Positions 1 to 9,107 of a DNA stretch of 64,000 nucleotides are shown here, one piece after another (within the stretch, counting starts at the first letter, position 1; each line of letters begins with the position of its first letter). A program made the translations under genes and the position numbers. This DNA is from M3007 sp040397785. GTDB taxonomy: Bacteria > Bacteroidota > Bacteroidia > Chitinophagales > Saprospiraceae. The notes under the pieces are model-generated. The model was not told the origin of the DNA, ran no database searches, and worked only from the letters and a program-made list of their open reading frames with translations. Location: contig JBBAVI010000003.1 in the NCBI GenBank assembly GCA_040397785.1, forward strand, positions 1 to 64,000, written 5' to 3'.

Positions 1-1519
1 TTTATATATTACCTGCCTTTTACCCCTATTTGCCACCGCCCAAAATGCCTACGACAACATCTGGCTTTTAGGTTACACCCCCAACGACTCTGCTGGTTTG
101 TATGGTGGTACCCGGCTGGATTTTTCTAAAGGCGAGCCCGTATTAAGTTATTTCCCACTCCCTTTTGGAGTTGGTAGGGACGCATCAGTTATGTGTAATG
201 CGCTTGGGGCTGTTCAATTTTATTCTAATGGCTGTCAGGTTGCGAATGCAGATAATGTTGAAATGAAAAATGGCGACAATTTAAATCCCGGCCCACTACG
301 TAAAAGTTGGTGTGAAAATTTTTCATACAATTTGCATCAGGGATCCGTTTGTTTACCTCGTCCAAAGCACAAGGATCAATATGTACTGTTCCACTTGGCT
401 TGGGAGCAGGCAACCATTTCTCCATATTCTTATTATTTAAATTTGTTTTATGCTACCAGCATTGATATGCAGTTGGAAAATGGCCTTGGCGCGGTAACAG
501 AAAAAAACCAGTTGTTGCAAACCGATACTAATTTCATAGACAATATCTCCGCTGTTCGGCATGGAAATGGGCGTGATTGGTGGATTTTGTTGCCCAAGGG
601 CCTTTCTGATACCATGTACCTGTATTTGTTAAGCCCAAGTGGTATTGAAGGGCCAAGGATAGAACGCACAGGCATTAAAACAGCGGAAACTATGTTTTCA
701 GGTAGCCAGGTTGTGTTTTCGCCCGATGGCCGTAAGTATATCCGGGCAATGAATAATGGTGGGATTTCAATTTTTGATTTTGACCGTTGTACCGGAAAAT
801 TTATTTGCGGTACAACGCTGGCATATCCGGGGAGGGATGATGATTTTTTATGTGGTGCAGCAGTCTCAGCGTCTTCACGGTATTTATACATATCTGTAAT
901 AACTCAACTGTTTCAATATGACCTGTGGGCAGAAGATGTGGAAGCAAGTAAGGTTAAAATAGGTGAATATGATGGTTTTAAGGACACTTTTGCTACGGAA
1001 ACTCCTTTTTACCAACTTATGCTCGCACCAAATAACAAAATTTATATGTCCTCTACTAGCACAACGCGTTATTTACATGTGATTGATTTTCCTGATTCGG
1101 CAAGTACTTCTTGTAATTTTAGGCAACATGGACTAAAGTTATATACACGCAATGGTTTTTGTCTGCCCAATTTCCCGCATTTCCGCTTGTTTGATGTGCA
1201 AGGTAGTCCCTGCGATACCCTGGGTATTGATGCACCGGAGGAATACCGAACCCTGTACGCGCCGGAAAAACGGGTAAGGTTTACGCCCAATCCGGCATCT
1301 GGCATCGTGTTGTGTACCTTACCGCCTTGCGCAGGTGCTACCTTGCGGGTGTATAATGCGGCAGGTGTTTTTATCGAGGAGCATCAAGTTGCAGGTGTGC
1401 AGGAATACGAACTGGATTGCACGCAGTGGCCTTCAGGCCTGTATATTGTATCCATGATTCCCAAAGACGGCCATAAACCAAAATCCGGGAAATTGGTGGT
1501 GGTGCATGGGAGAAATTGA
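1..1519 (+). CDS. T9SS type A sorting-domain protein, 5' end outside window
   Basis: The reading frame is open from base 2, and its first codons read as the end of a signal peptide (hydrophobic LLPLFATAQ), so the true start lies upstream of the window. The body of about 400 residues has the look of a secreted beta-propeller (repeated strand-turn segments such as SPDGRKYIRAMNNGG and SASSRYLYISV), but I cannot name the family. The last ~75 residues are a T9SS sorting domain: FTPNPASG, then a beta-rich stretch ending GLYIVSMIPKDG and GKLVVV. In known T9SS cargo this domain directs export across the outer membrane and is then cleaved or anchored. The gene converges on the MutS-like gene with an 18-base gap. 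The C-terminal domain is secure; the function of the body is unknown. Confidence 0.85.
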   Translation, partial: LYITCLLPLFATAQNAYDNIWLLGYTPNDSAGLYGGTRLDFSKGEPVLSYFPLPFGVGRDASVMCNALGAVQFYSNGCQVANADNVEMKNGDNLNPGPLRKSWCENFSYNLHQGSVCLPRPKHKDQYVLFHLAWEQATISPYSYYLNLFYATSIDMQLENGLGAVTEKNQLLQTDTNFIDNISAVRHGNGRDWWILLPKGLSDTMYLYLLSPSGIEGPRIERTGIKTAETMFSGSQVVFSPDGRKYIRAMNNGGISIFDFDRCTGKFICGTTLAYPGRDDDFLCGAAVSASSRYLYISVITQLFQYDLWAEDVEASKVKIGEYDGFKDTFATETPFYQLMLAPNNKIYMSSTSTTRYLHVIDFPDSASTSCNFRQHGLKLYTRNGFCLPNFPHFRLFDVQGSPCDTLGIDAPEEYRTLYAPEKRVRFTPNPASGIVLCTLPPCAGATLRVYNAAGVFIEEHQVAGVQEYELDCTQWPSGLYIVSMIPKDGHKPKSGKLVVVHGRN

Positions 1520-1537
1520 GATTGTCGGTGCCTTTTA

Positions 1538-3322
1538 TCAAGAACCCTGAATAATCCCCATCTTCCGCATCAAAAACGTAGCACTTTTATTCACACAAAC
1601 CCCATCCCGCAAGCGGTAATCAAAGACCAGCTGATCTGCCGTCATTTCCACTTCAAAACACATGTTGCGCAGGGCTTCGGGGTAGGTTTGCGTCAGGGCG
1701 CACACCGCCAAATCGTGGGTGGCCAAAATACCCGTAGCCTGCAGGCGCACCATGGTTTCTACCAGGCCCAGTGTACCTTGTAATTTGTCGTTGGAGTTGG
1801 TGCCGCGCAGTACTTCATCCAGCAGTACAAAGCCCTTTTGGCCGTCCTCTAATTGTTGTATAATCCGCTGAATACGTTTGAGTTCTGCATAAAAATACGA
1901 CTCGTTGTGGTACAGCGAATCGCTCAGTTTCATACACACAAAAATGGAAAACGGATAGGTCGTACATACGCGTGCGCATACGGGAACACCGGTTTGGGCC
2001 AGCAGCAGGTTGATGCCCACGGTGCGCAAAAACGTGCTTTTGCCCGACATGTTGGAGCCTGTAAGTACCACAAAGCCCGGTTGCTGGAAAGCGAGGTCGT
2101 TCAACACCCGTTTTTCAGCAGGAATAAGCGGATGGCCCAGGCCCTGCATATCGAAGATGGGCGATTCGGCGATTTCCGGATACACAAAATCGGGGTTATT
2201 AAAGGCAAAATGGGCCAAACTCGACAAGGCTTCCAGTTCACCCGTGGTACGAATCCAGTCTTTTATTTGTTGCGCATACCGGTATTGCCATTTTTCAAGC
2301 CCCATTAAAATGTGTAGGTGGTACAGGCACAAACTGTTAAAAATCAAAGCACCAAAGATGTTTTGAATCGATTCCAACTGGTGCAACAAATTGGCAAGTT
2401 GCTGAATCGCCTTACTCGCGGGTATTTTTTCGTTGTGCAGTTGCGCTTTTAATGCTTGAATTTTAGGCGCTGTAAAGTTTTCATTTTCAATGCATTGTAT
2501 GAGCGCACCGTATTGTTCTACAATTTTATACAGCGCATTCAGTCGACTTAATTCCTCCTTGATCACGCTACTGTGCGCGCCCACGACGAGCAGGTTAAGA
2601 AATGCCAGTCCGGAAAATACCTTCCACCATTCCGCTCCCTGGAACCCTAGAAAAATGGCTAAACTACCCAGGGTTGCGATGGTAAGCCCCCAATATAAAA
2701 ATTGCAACACGCGGGGACGTTGCTTGACCGGCGTTTCGGCCCACCGAAAAAGATGCAGATACTGCGCCTTTGGATCGGCATTCAATTGTCCGGTAGCCAG
2801 GTATTGTTGTCGCCATATGAGGCGGGGCGCGAGGTCCTGCACGGCAGCCTGGGTGGCAAGGATCTGTTCGGTATTCATTTGTTTTTGAAAACAGGCCGCC
2901 AAACAATCCGAACCGAGGGCATTTGCCGTGCGATTCAGGGTTTGAAACAAGGAATTTTCCCCAAATACATCCAAATCAAACGTGTAGGAATGGGTTGGAT
3001 CAATATAAGCAGCGCCGCTGTCAAAAGGACGGTGGTCGCCGTTTAAAGCGTTTAGTTCCAGCGCGTTGATTTGTACCAATTGTTTGTAAAACTGCTTTTG
3101 GTGGCGCATTTTTTGATGGCGCTGTAACAAAATGGCGAATAAAACCACGCCAGCAAGTATGCCCCAAAGGGCCCCTTCTACCTTGTTTGTTTGGTATAAA
3201 TAGGCCAAAAGGGCCATGATTAGCACCAAAATCAGTCGTACCGCACTGAGCCAATTGTATTGTCGAGTCGTTTTATCCAGCAATTGCTGGTACTTTTCCC
3301 TTTCTACTTGATATGGATTCAT
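1538..3322 (-). CDS. Membrane-anchored MutS-family ATPase
   Basis: A 594-residue protein with a C-terminal MutS ATPase domain: Walker A GSNMSGKSTFLRT at about residue 420 and Walker B FVLLDEVLRGTNS at about 500. Canonical MutS has ~850 residues and starts with a mismatch-recognition domain carrying an F-x-E motif; that domain is absent here. Instead there are four hydrophobic segments (about residues 27-42, 50-66, 206-226 and 233-248), which suggest membrane anchoring. Proteins of this build are widespread in Bacteroidota and are usually labelled 'DNA mismatch repair protein MutS', but a role in mismatch repair is not established by sequence. It diverges from the flavin reductase gene across ~60 bases. 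The family is certain; the role is open. Confidence 0.88.
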   Translation of the reverse strand: MNPYQVEREKYQQLLDKTTRQYNWLSAVRLILVLIMALLAYLYQTNKVEGALWGILAGVVLFAILLQRHQKMRHQKQFYKQLVQINALELNALNGDHRPFDSGAAYIDPTHSYTFDLDVFGENSLFQTLNRTANALGSDCLAACFQKQMNTEQILATQAAVQDLAPRLIWRQQYLATGQLNADPKAQYLHLFRWAETPVKQRPRVLQFLYWGLTIATLGSLAIFLGFQGAEWWKVFSGLAFLNLLVVGAHSSVIKEELSRLNALYKIVEQYGALIQCIENENFTAPKIQALKAQLHNEKIPASKAIQQLANLLHQLESIQNIFGALIFNSLCLYHLHILMGLEKWQYRYAQQIKDWIRTTGELEALSSLAHFAFNNPDFVYPEIAESPIFDMQGLGHPLIPAEKRVLNDLAFQQPGFVVLTGSNMSGKSTFLRTVGINLLLAQTGVPVCARVCTTYPFSIFVCMKLSDSLYHNESYFYAELKRIQRIIQQLEDGQKGFVLLDEVLRGTNSNDKLQGTLGLVETMVRLQATGILATHDLAVCALTQTYPEALRNMCFEVEMTADQLVFDYRLRDGVCVNKSATFLMRKMGIIQGS

Positions 3323-3382
3323 GGTGGCAAAATTAAACCAAAGTTTGGATTCATCTGTTTACGCTGCGAATCAATGCTCAAG

Positions 3383-4003
3383 ATGCGCTATACCCTATAC
3401 GATATTCAACAAATGCCCCGCATTCCGCGGCTTACCCTGATCAATGCCATCAGCGGCTTTAAAAGCGCGAATTTGGTGGGCACCATCGGTCTTGATCAAA
3501 CGCCCAATTTGGCGATGTTTTCTTCGGCGGTACACATTGGCTCCGAACCGCCCTTGCTGGGCATCATCACCCGCCCGGTGGATGGTGCACTTAAAACCAC
3601 CCGCCACACGTACCAAAACATCAAAAGCAACGGCTTTTTTACCCTCAACCACGTGCAGGAGGATATTTTGAAAGCCGCACACCAAACTTCGGCCCCTTAT
3701 CCGGACGGGGTTTCGGAGTTTGATGCCGTCGGACTCACACCGGTTTATTCCGAACTACTGCCTGCGCCTTATGTGGCAGAATCACATATCCGCATCGGCC
3801 TGGAATATGTAGAAGAATACGCGATTAAAGCCAATAATACGCTGTTAATCATCGGAAAAGTAATCGAATTGATTGTTCCGGATGATTGTGTCGATGCGCA
3901 GGGTAACCTCGATTTGGCGTATGCAGGTACCGTGGCTTTGAGCGGTTTGGACACCTATTATAAGGTAGAAATGTTGGAGCGTTTGGGGTATGCGCGGGTG
4001 TAA
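3383..4003 (+). CDS. Flavin reductase family protein
   Basis: A protein of 206 residues from the chosen ATG. It belongs to the FMN-binding split-barrel flavin reductase family (DIM6/NTAB type), which reduces free FMN/FAD with NAD(P)H or uses FMN as cofactor. Diagnostic segments are the N-terminal RIPRLTLINAISGFKSANLVGT and the central FSSAVHIGSEPPLLGIITRP, the usual phosphate and isoalloxazine contact region. The start at 3383 gives the MRYTLYDI leader expected for this subfamily; an ATG at 3374 and one at 3413 are in the same frame. The stop lies 3 bases from the stop of the convergent downstream gene, so the two 3' ends almost touch. The natural substrate is not predictable. Confidence 0.85.
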   Translation: MRYTLYDIQQMPRIPRLTLINAISGFKSANLVGTIGLDQTPNLAMFSSAVHIGSEPPLLGIITRPVDGALKTTRHTYQNIKSNGFFTLNHVQEDILKAAHQTSAPYPDGVSEFDAVGLTPVYSELLPAPYVAESHIRIGLEYVEEYAIKANNTLLIIGKVIELIVPDDCVDAQGNLDLAYAGTVALSGLDTYYKVEMLERLGYARV

Positions 4004-4006
4004 TAT

Positions 4007-5404
4007 TTAACCTAACTGCTCCAAAAACCACTCCTTTTCCGTTAACACCGGCTCAGTTTCAATTTTGGCCCGGAGTTCCAGCACCGCTTTTTTATCCCCC
4101 CGACGCAGGTCCATCATGCGCTCGGTGTAGCGTATAATGTTGTTGTAATTGCTGCGGTGGTACCCGATGCCCGATTGTCGGCGAATAAACGTTTTCATAC
4201 TTTGCAAATGGGTATGCAGTGCTTCTAATTCATCGGTTTCGTAGTACACTTTCATCATCAGCGTTTTTGCGATCAGGTTGTTAATCAGGTCTTTATAATC
4301 GGCTTCCTGCAAATGTAGCAAGGCCTCGCGGTACTGTTTTTTTACGTATGCCAACCGCGCCAGGTTGAGGTGGGAAGTGGCATCACGGTATTTTTTCTCC
4401 AAAAAAGGCGCATATTCGGGGATAAATGCCTGCACCCACGCCGTTTCATGGATCCGCAGCGCAATGGCCACGATATTGTTGAAGGCAAAATGGGAGAGCA
4501 CGCCGTTTTCCATCAACAGGTGCGCTTGCAAGGCGCTTTTGTACAAATCAAGCGTCTCTTTATAATAGGCCGACTTGAGTTGGTTGATTTTGCGCACACA
4601 ATAATTGATGGCTAGTAAGTACAAATTGCGCTGCTCTTCTTCTGGAAATTGCGCGCCTTGTTCAAGCAAAATGAGTTTAAACTGCAAAAACGGGCCTTCG
4701 TTTTCAATATCCGACAAAAATAAAAAGCAATAATAATACAGACCGATGGCCGGAATTTCGAGCAAATGCGGCGTTTTTTTCAAATATTCCAAGATCGGGT
4801 ACAGCAATCCATAATCGTAAGTAGCCTTGTACACCGTTTGGTGCGAAATGGCGATGCAAGCCTGTCGTAATTTGCCGGCAATAAACGCAATGTCACTTTG
4901 ATCGGAAAGCGCCTGTACATTGAGTTTTTCGGTACGCCGCCCGGTACTCATGTTTTTATAGTCTTCAAATTCGATCTGCGCCTGGGTTTCGAAATACTCC
5001 GAATGGCGAAACACTTGTTTTTCCAATCTGCTGCGTGCCTGGTGCAAACTTTGTCGGAAGTGCTTTTCCAATCCTTTTTTCCGGTAAGCTGCTGCCAAAA
5101 GAATAAAATAATCGGTACGTTCGCTGCCAAACTTTTCCTGATACACCAGGAAACGCTCCACCTGATCCATCAAATCGCTCATCACCAAGCGCAAGGCAGC
5201 ACTTTGGGTTTTAAAACTGCCTTCTGTGCCAAAAACTGCAATGTAAGCGTCCTCGTACACAGGTGTGCGCGCGCTCAAGTAGCGGTACAAACGCTTCGTC
5301 GCTTCCTGCCTGCAAAAAAACGGAGAGTCGATCCAGCGCGCAAATTGTTTTTTTTCGGACAAACTAAGCGCCTGATATGCCTGGTACAAACGGGAACTGT
5401 GCAT
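4007..5404 (-). CDS. Hypothetical helical-repeat protein, 465 aa
   Basis: I do not recognise a named family. The protein has 465 residues, no signal peptide and no transmembrane segment. It is rich in Leu, Tyr, Gln and Lys, with long predicted helices and repeated short helix pairs (for example ATSHLNLARLAYVKKQYREA followed by ALLHLQEADYKDL) that resemble TPR-like alpha-solenoids. The N-terminus (SLSEKKQFARWIDSPFF) is typical of conserved hypothetical proteins I associate with Saprospira-type genomes. It is convergent with the flavin reductase gene and divergent from the T9SS gene at 5636. Two identical gcaaaattaaaat repeats at 5424 and 5441 lie directly upstream and carry -7-like elements. 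A scaffolding or protein-interaction role is a guess. Confidence 0.75.
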   Translation of the reverse strand: MHSSRLYQAYQALSLSEKKQFARWIDSPFFCRQEATKRLYRYLSARTPVYEDAYIAVFGTEGSFKTQSAALRLVMSDLMDQVERFLVYQEKFGSERTDYFILLAAAYRKKGLEKHFRQSLHQARSRLEKQVFRHSEYFETQAQIEFEDYKNMSTGRRTEKLNVQALSDQSDIAFIAGKLRQACIAISHQTVYKATYDYGLLYPILEYLKKTPHLLEIPAIGLYYYCFLFLSDIENEGPFLQFKLILLEQGAQFPEEEQRNLYLLAINYCVRKINQLKSAYYKETLDLYKSALQAHLLMENGVLSHFAFNNIVAIALRIHETAWVQAFIPEYAPFLEKKYRDATSHLNLARLAYVKKQYREALLHLQEADYKDLINNLIAKTLMMKVYYETDELEALHTHLQSMKTFIRRQSGIGYHRSNYNNIIRYTERMMDLRRGDKKAVLELRAKIETEPVLTEKEWFLEQLG

Positions 5405-5635
5405 TTAATTGGGTGATTTAAAAGCAAAATTAAAATATTGGCAAAATTAAAATGCTCTTAATCAATTATTTGTATGAAAAATGACAAAGAATAGGGGCTA
5501 TAAATGACAAAATTTGTCTTTGCAGGGGCCATTGCTTCGCCGCACTTTTGTATCATCACAAACAAGTATTGCATCGCGCGGTGCAATTCCAACCAACGCA
5601 ATAAAAATCTCGTCATCCTACAAAATCTTTAAAGC
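5405..5635. promoter_or_regulatory. Divergent intergenic region with duplicated -7-like elements
   Basis: This 231-base gap separates two divergent genes. For the minus-strand gene, caaaatta (minus strand TAATTTTG, matching TAnnTTTG) occurs twice, at 5425-5432 and 5442-5449, inside a direct repeat. A 13-base palindrome, gacaaaatttgtc (5506-5518), sits between the two genes and could be an operator. No convincing -7 element was found for the plus-strand gene. Confidence 0.35.
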
Positions 5636-7879
5636 ATGAACATGATGAAACAAATTGGCTTCGCTTTGCTGTTCCTGACTCTATGCGGGCTGCAAATGCT
5701 CCAGGCTCAGCAACCGTTCGTAACCATCACGGGCACCGTGGCCGATTGCCAGACAGGTGGTTCTCCGATTACTTTAACGGCCGATCAAACGTTTACCGCC
5801 AATCCAGTTTACAATTGGAGCAATGGCGCAACCACCCAAAGTGTTGTAGCGGTGCCTGGCACCCCTTCTTACAGTGTTACCATCACAGGAAGCGGACTCA
5901 CGAGTTCCGGCACATACCAGCCTTGGTACAACTGGACGCCTTTGGAACTTGCCGTGGAACGCATCGATTCCTGCCCGGGCGGCTTTGTTTTGTATTACTA
6001 TCCAACTTCCGGTACCATCAATTATAACATTCCAGGTGTATGGGATAATGGCGCTTACACGGGTTATGGCTATAACAATCCGCCGCTTGGATATCACAGC
6101 GTTGTAGCGACCGACAATTTTGGTTGCACCGCCGAAGCCTCCTACTTTGTGGAATATGGCGCCAATGAATGCGGCCAATTAAACGGCAAAGTTTGGGCAG
6201 ATTTAAACAGCGATTGCGTCGGAAATGCCGGGGAAACAGGCTTGGGGTATGCGACCATCACGATTACAAATGCCGGAGGCCAACAAGTGTATCAAGTTCG
6301 TTCCGGTATTGATGGTCAGTGGGCATCCAACTTGGCAGTAGGCACGTATACTGTAAAAATAACCCCACCCAGCGCAGTTTGGCAGGCTTGTCAATCTACT
6401 TTTACGGTAAATGTAACGGCAAATGGTGTTACTAACCAGCCTTTTTTCCTAAAACCATTGACGCTTTGTCCGGTGTTGAACGTCGATTTGGGCAACAGTT
6501 TCCTGCGCCGCTGTTTTAAGGGGTATTACTATATTGAGTATGCCAATTTAGGTTCTACAACGGCCACGGCGGCCTATATTGATGTGGTTTTGGATCCTTT
6601 CCTCACATTCTTTAGTTCCGATGTTCCGGCCACCGATCTCGGAAACAATACCTATCGGTTTCAGTTGGGTGATTTGCCGATCAATGCAAAGGACCGCATT
6701 GTTTTTGCCGTAGATGTAAGTTGTGATGCGACCTTGGGCCAAACACACTGTACAGAGGCGACTATTTTCCCGCATGATTCCTGTGGCGGTAATTATACAG
6801 GCCCAAGTTTGGAACTCAGTGCCAATTGCAACAATGATTCGCTGCAATTTCAAATCACCAATACTGGTCAGTCGGGTATGACCACGCCGCTGGATTATGT
6901 CATTATTGAAGATGCGGTAATGTTTATGAAAGATGCGCAGGGGCCAGCATTGGCAGCAAGCGATTCTTACCAGATTTCTGTACCGTCCAATGGCTCCACC
7001 TGGCGCCTGGAAGCCAAACAAGTGCCTGGTCATCCCGGATTTTCGATGCCAAGCCTTGCCATAGAGGGTTGCACCACCGCATCGGCCTTTAGCACCGGCT
7101 TTGTCAATCAATTTGCCCTGGATGATGCCGATATCTGGAAGGATAAGGATTGCAGCGAAAATGTATTTTCCTATGATCCGAACGACAAACAAGGGTTTCC
7201 CTTGGGTTACGGCAGCCAACACCGTATTTTGCCAGGAACCGATATCGAATACATGGTGCGCTTCCAAAATACCGGTACCGATACCGCCTTTATTGTGGTA
7301 ATCCGCGATACGTTGGATGCAAACCTGGATCCGACGAGTATTGTACCAGGCGCTTCCAGCCATCCATACCGGTTTAGTTTTTATGGCAAAAACGGAATCA
7401 AATTCACCTTCGATCCGATCGTGTTGCCCGATAGCGCAGCCAACCAGGAAGCATCCAATGGCTTTGTTTCCTTCCGCATTGCGCAGCGCCCAAATGTGCC
7501 CCTGGGCACCGATATCAAAAACCGTGCAGCCATTTACTTTGATTATAACGAGGCTGTTTTGACCAATACCACCGTGCATCGGGTCGACAGAGACTTTGTG
7601 ACCGTGGCTGCCTGGGAATCGTCGAAAAAGCATATTGGTTTGAGCGTATCGCCTAATCCAATGGCCGAAACCGCTACCCTTTCACTCGTCGGTTTGGAAG
7701 AAAACACCGATTGGACGCTTGAAATTGTAGATGCGATGGGCAAATTGGTGCACCAGCAAGTCGTTCAAGGCAGCAGTGTGCAACTACAGCGCAACCAATT
7801 ACCGGCAGGTATGTATGCGTTCCGGGTGTATTCAGCTGGAAGCAACAACATCGGTACAGGGAAATTGATTTTTAAATAA
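5636..7879 (+). CDS. Large T9SS-secreted protein with SdrD-B-like and DUF7619-type domains
   Basis: A 747-residue secreted protein. The signal peptide covers residues 1-24, ending LQMLQAQ. Residues ~25-175 are beta-rich and Ig-like. A CnaB/SdrD-B-like module begins at ~183 (GKVWADLNSDCVGNAGETG) and resembles domains that act as stalks in surface proteins. Residues ~510-645 carry the conserved repeat domain beginning SYDPNDKQG and ending AAIYFDYNEAVLTNT, usually annotated DUF7619 and common in Bacteroidota T9SS cargo. The last ~75 residues form the sorting domain (SVSPNPMAETATLSL to GKLIFK). It has the same domain end as the protein at 59811. A strong terminator follows. Probable role: cell-surface or released structural protein or adhesin; no catalytic motif is visible. 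Confidence 0.88.
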   Translation: MNMMKQIGFALLFLTLCGLQMLQAQQPFVTITGTVADCQTGGSPITLTADQTFTANPVYNWSNGATTQSVVAVPGTPSYSVTITGSGLTSSGTYQPWYNWTPLELAVERIDSCPGGFVLYYYPTSGTINYNIPGVWDNGAYTGYGYNNPPLGYHSVVATDNFGCTAEASYFVEYGANECGQLNGKVWADLNSDCVGNAGETGLGYATITITNAGGQQVYQVRSGIDGQWASNLAVGTYTVKITPPSAVWQACQSTFTVNVTANGVTNQPFFLKPLTLCPVLNVDLGNSFLRRCFKGYYYIEYANLGSTTATAAYIDVVLDPFLTFFSSDVPATDLGNNTYRFQLGDLPINAKDRIVFAVDVSCDATLGQTHCTEATIFPHDSCGGNYTGPSLELSANCNNDSLQFQITNTGQSGMTTPLDYVIIEDAVMFMKDAQGPALAASDSYQISVPSNGSTWRLEAKQVPGHPGFSMPSLAIEGCTTASAFSTGFVNQFALDDADIWKDKDCSENVFSYDPNDKQGFPLGYGSQHRILPGTDIEYMVRFQNTGTDTAFIVVIRDTLDANLDPTSIVPGASSHPYRFSFYGKNGIKFTFDPIVLPDSAANQEASNGFVSFRIAQRPNVPLGTDIKNRAAIYFDYNEAVLTNTTVHRVDRDFVTVAAWESSKKHIGLSVSPNPMAETATLSLVGLEENTDWTLEIVDAMGKLVHQQVVQGSSVQLQRNQLPAGMYAFRVYSAGSNNIGTGKLIFK

Positions 7880-7894
7880 AAGAAAGCAGCAGTG

Positions 7895-7956
7895 CCCGCT
7901 TGCTCGAATTGGATCCGGATGGTTAATCGGTGAAAATTCGAGCAGGCGGGTTTTTT
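7895..7956 (+). terminator. Rho-independent terminator after the T9SS gene
   Basis: A 16-base arm (cccgcttgctcgaatt, 7895-7910) pairs with aattcgagcaggcggg (7935-7950) with a single G-T wobble across a 24-base loop. It is followed directly by six T residues. It lies 15 bases after the stop codon of the gene ending at 7879. Confidence 0.85.
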
Positions 7957-8048
7957 GTGGTAAGGAGGCAAGCATTCATACAAACGTATTTGATCGAAAG
8001 TCCTTAATATTGTGCTTTAGTAATTCAACCTTGTGTAATTATTAAGCA

Positions 8049-9107
8049 ATGATCGAACGCATTATCATTGAAAATTTTAAATCCATCCGAAAATTGGACT
8101 TGGCGCTCCGGCCAATCAATATTCTAATTGGGGCAAATGGTGCTGGGAAAAGTAACTTCATTTCTTTTTTTGAGTTAATCAATAGGGTCTACGAAGGGAC
8201 CCTTCAAGAATATTCGGTAAAAAAGGGAGCTAATAACTTGTTGTACCGCGGCATAAAGCATTCTGAAAGCATCCGCGGACTGCTGGATTTTGAAAATAGA
8301 AAAGTTTATAGATTCGAGATAAGTGCCCGAAATGATCAATCGCTGTGGGTTTCCAAATTTGGCTTTGGGTTGAATCCTTCCGAAGATTTAAACAAAAACT
8401 ACGAAGATTGGGAGCAAATATCGGAATCGCAGTGGCTTGATGAGTTGCATGGCGTTGCAGTAGATTATCTCAAAGATTTACGCATTTATCATTTCCATGA
8501 CACCAGCGATACCTCGCCGATAAAACAAATCAGTCCATTAGACGATAATCAGTATCTCAGAAAGGATGCAGGTAATTTAGCGGCATTTCTTTATATGTTA
8601 CAGGAAAAATTCCCCAACAATTTTCGTCGAATTGAAATGGCAATCCGTTCTATTGCTCCATTTTTTGAACGGTTTGATTTGAAGCCGCGGCAACTAAATA
8701 GTAGCCAAATCAAATTAGAATGGAAAGAATATGAATCCGATATGTATTTAGATGCATATAATTTGTCGGACGGCTCCTTGCGTTTTATAGCGTTCGCAAC
8801 ACTTTTACTACAACCCAAGCCACCAAAAACGATTATTATTGATGAGCCAGAATTAGGACTACATCCTTTTGCGGTACAAAAATTAGCGGCCCTGCTTCAA
8901 AAGGCTTCGGCTACAAGCCAAATTATTGTTTCGACACAGTCAGTTGAATTTGTGAATCAGTTTAATCCTGACGATGTTATTACGGTAGATAGAGCAGATG
9001 GGCAATCGGTTTTCCATAGGCTCGAGGAAGAAAACCTACAGCATTGGCTTGACTCGTTTGCATTGGGTGATATTTGGCAAAAAAATGTAATTGGAGGTCA
9101 GCCATGA
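8049..9107 (+). CDS. SMC-like AAA ATPase, first gene of a candidate defence pair
   Basis: A 352-residue cytoplasmic ATPase of the RecF/SMC/OLD-like class (AAA_21/AAA_15 type). The N-terminus IIIENFKSIRKLDL leads into Walker A GANGAGKS (residues 28-35). The C-terminal half has an ABC-type signature stretch (YNLSDGSLRFI), Walker B KTIIIDEPELGLHP at about 260-275 and an H-loop-like region STQSVEFVNQF. There is no coiled coil as long as in true SMC proteins. The stop overlaps the DUF4276 gene start by four bases (ATGA), so the two are co-translated. In known two-gene systems such an ATPase senses a phage-linked signal and controls a TOPRIM-like partner; applying that here is inference. The pair is visibly more AT-rich than accA and dapA nearby, suggesting transfer. 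Confidence 0.88.
   Translation: MIERIIIENFKSIRKLDLALRPINILIGANGAGKSNFISFFELINRVYEGTLQEYSVKKGANNLLYRGIKHSESIRGLLDFENRKVYRFEISARNDQSLWVSKFGFGLNPSEDLNKNYEDWEQISESQWLDELHGVAVDYLKDLRIYHFHDTSDTSPIKQISPLDDNQYLRKDAGNLAAFLYMLQEKFPNNFRRIEMAIRSIAPFFERFDLKPRQLNSSQIKLEWKEYESDMYLDAYNLSDGSLRFIAFATLLLQPKPPKTIIIDEPELGLHPFAVQKLAALLQKASATSQIIVSTQSVEFVNQFNPDDVITVDRADGQSVFHRLEEENLQHWLDSFALGDIWQKNVIGGQP

Noticed and set aside
6548..7633. Long minus-strand open frame (361 codons) inside the T9SS gene at 5636
   Set aside because: It is the antisense of a gene with a clear signal peptide, recognised domains and a sorting domain; its translation resembles no family.
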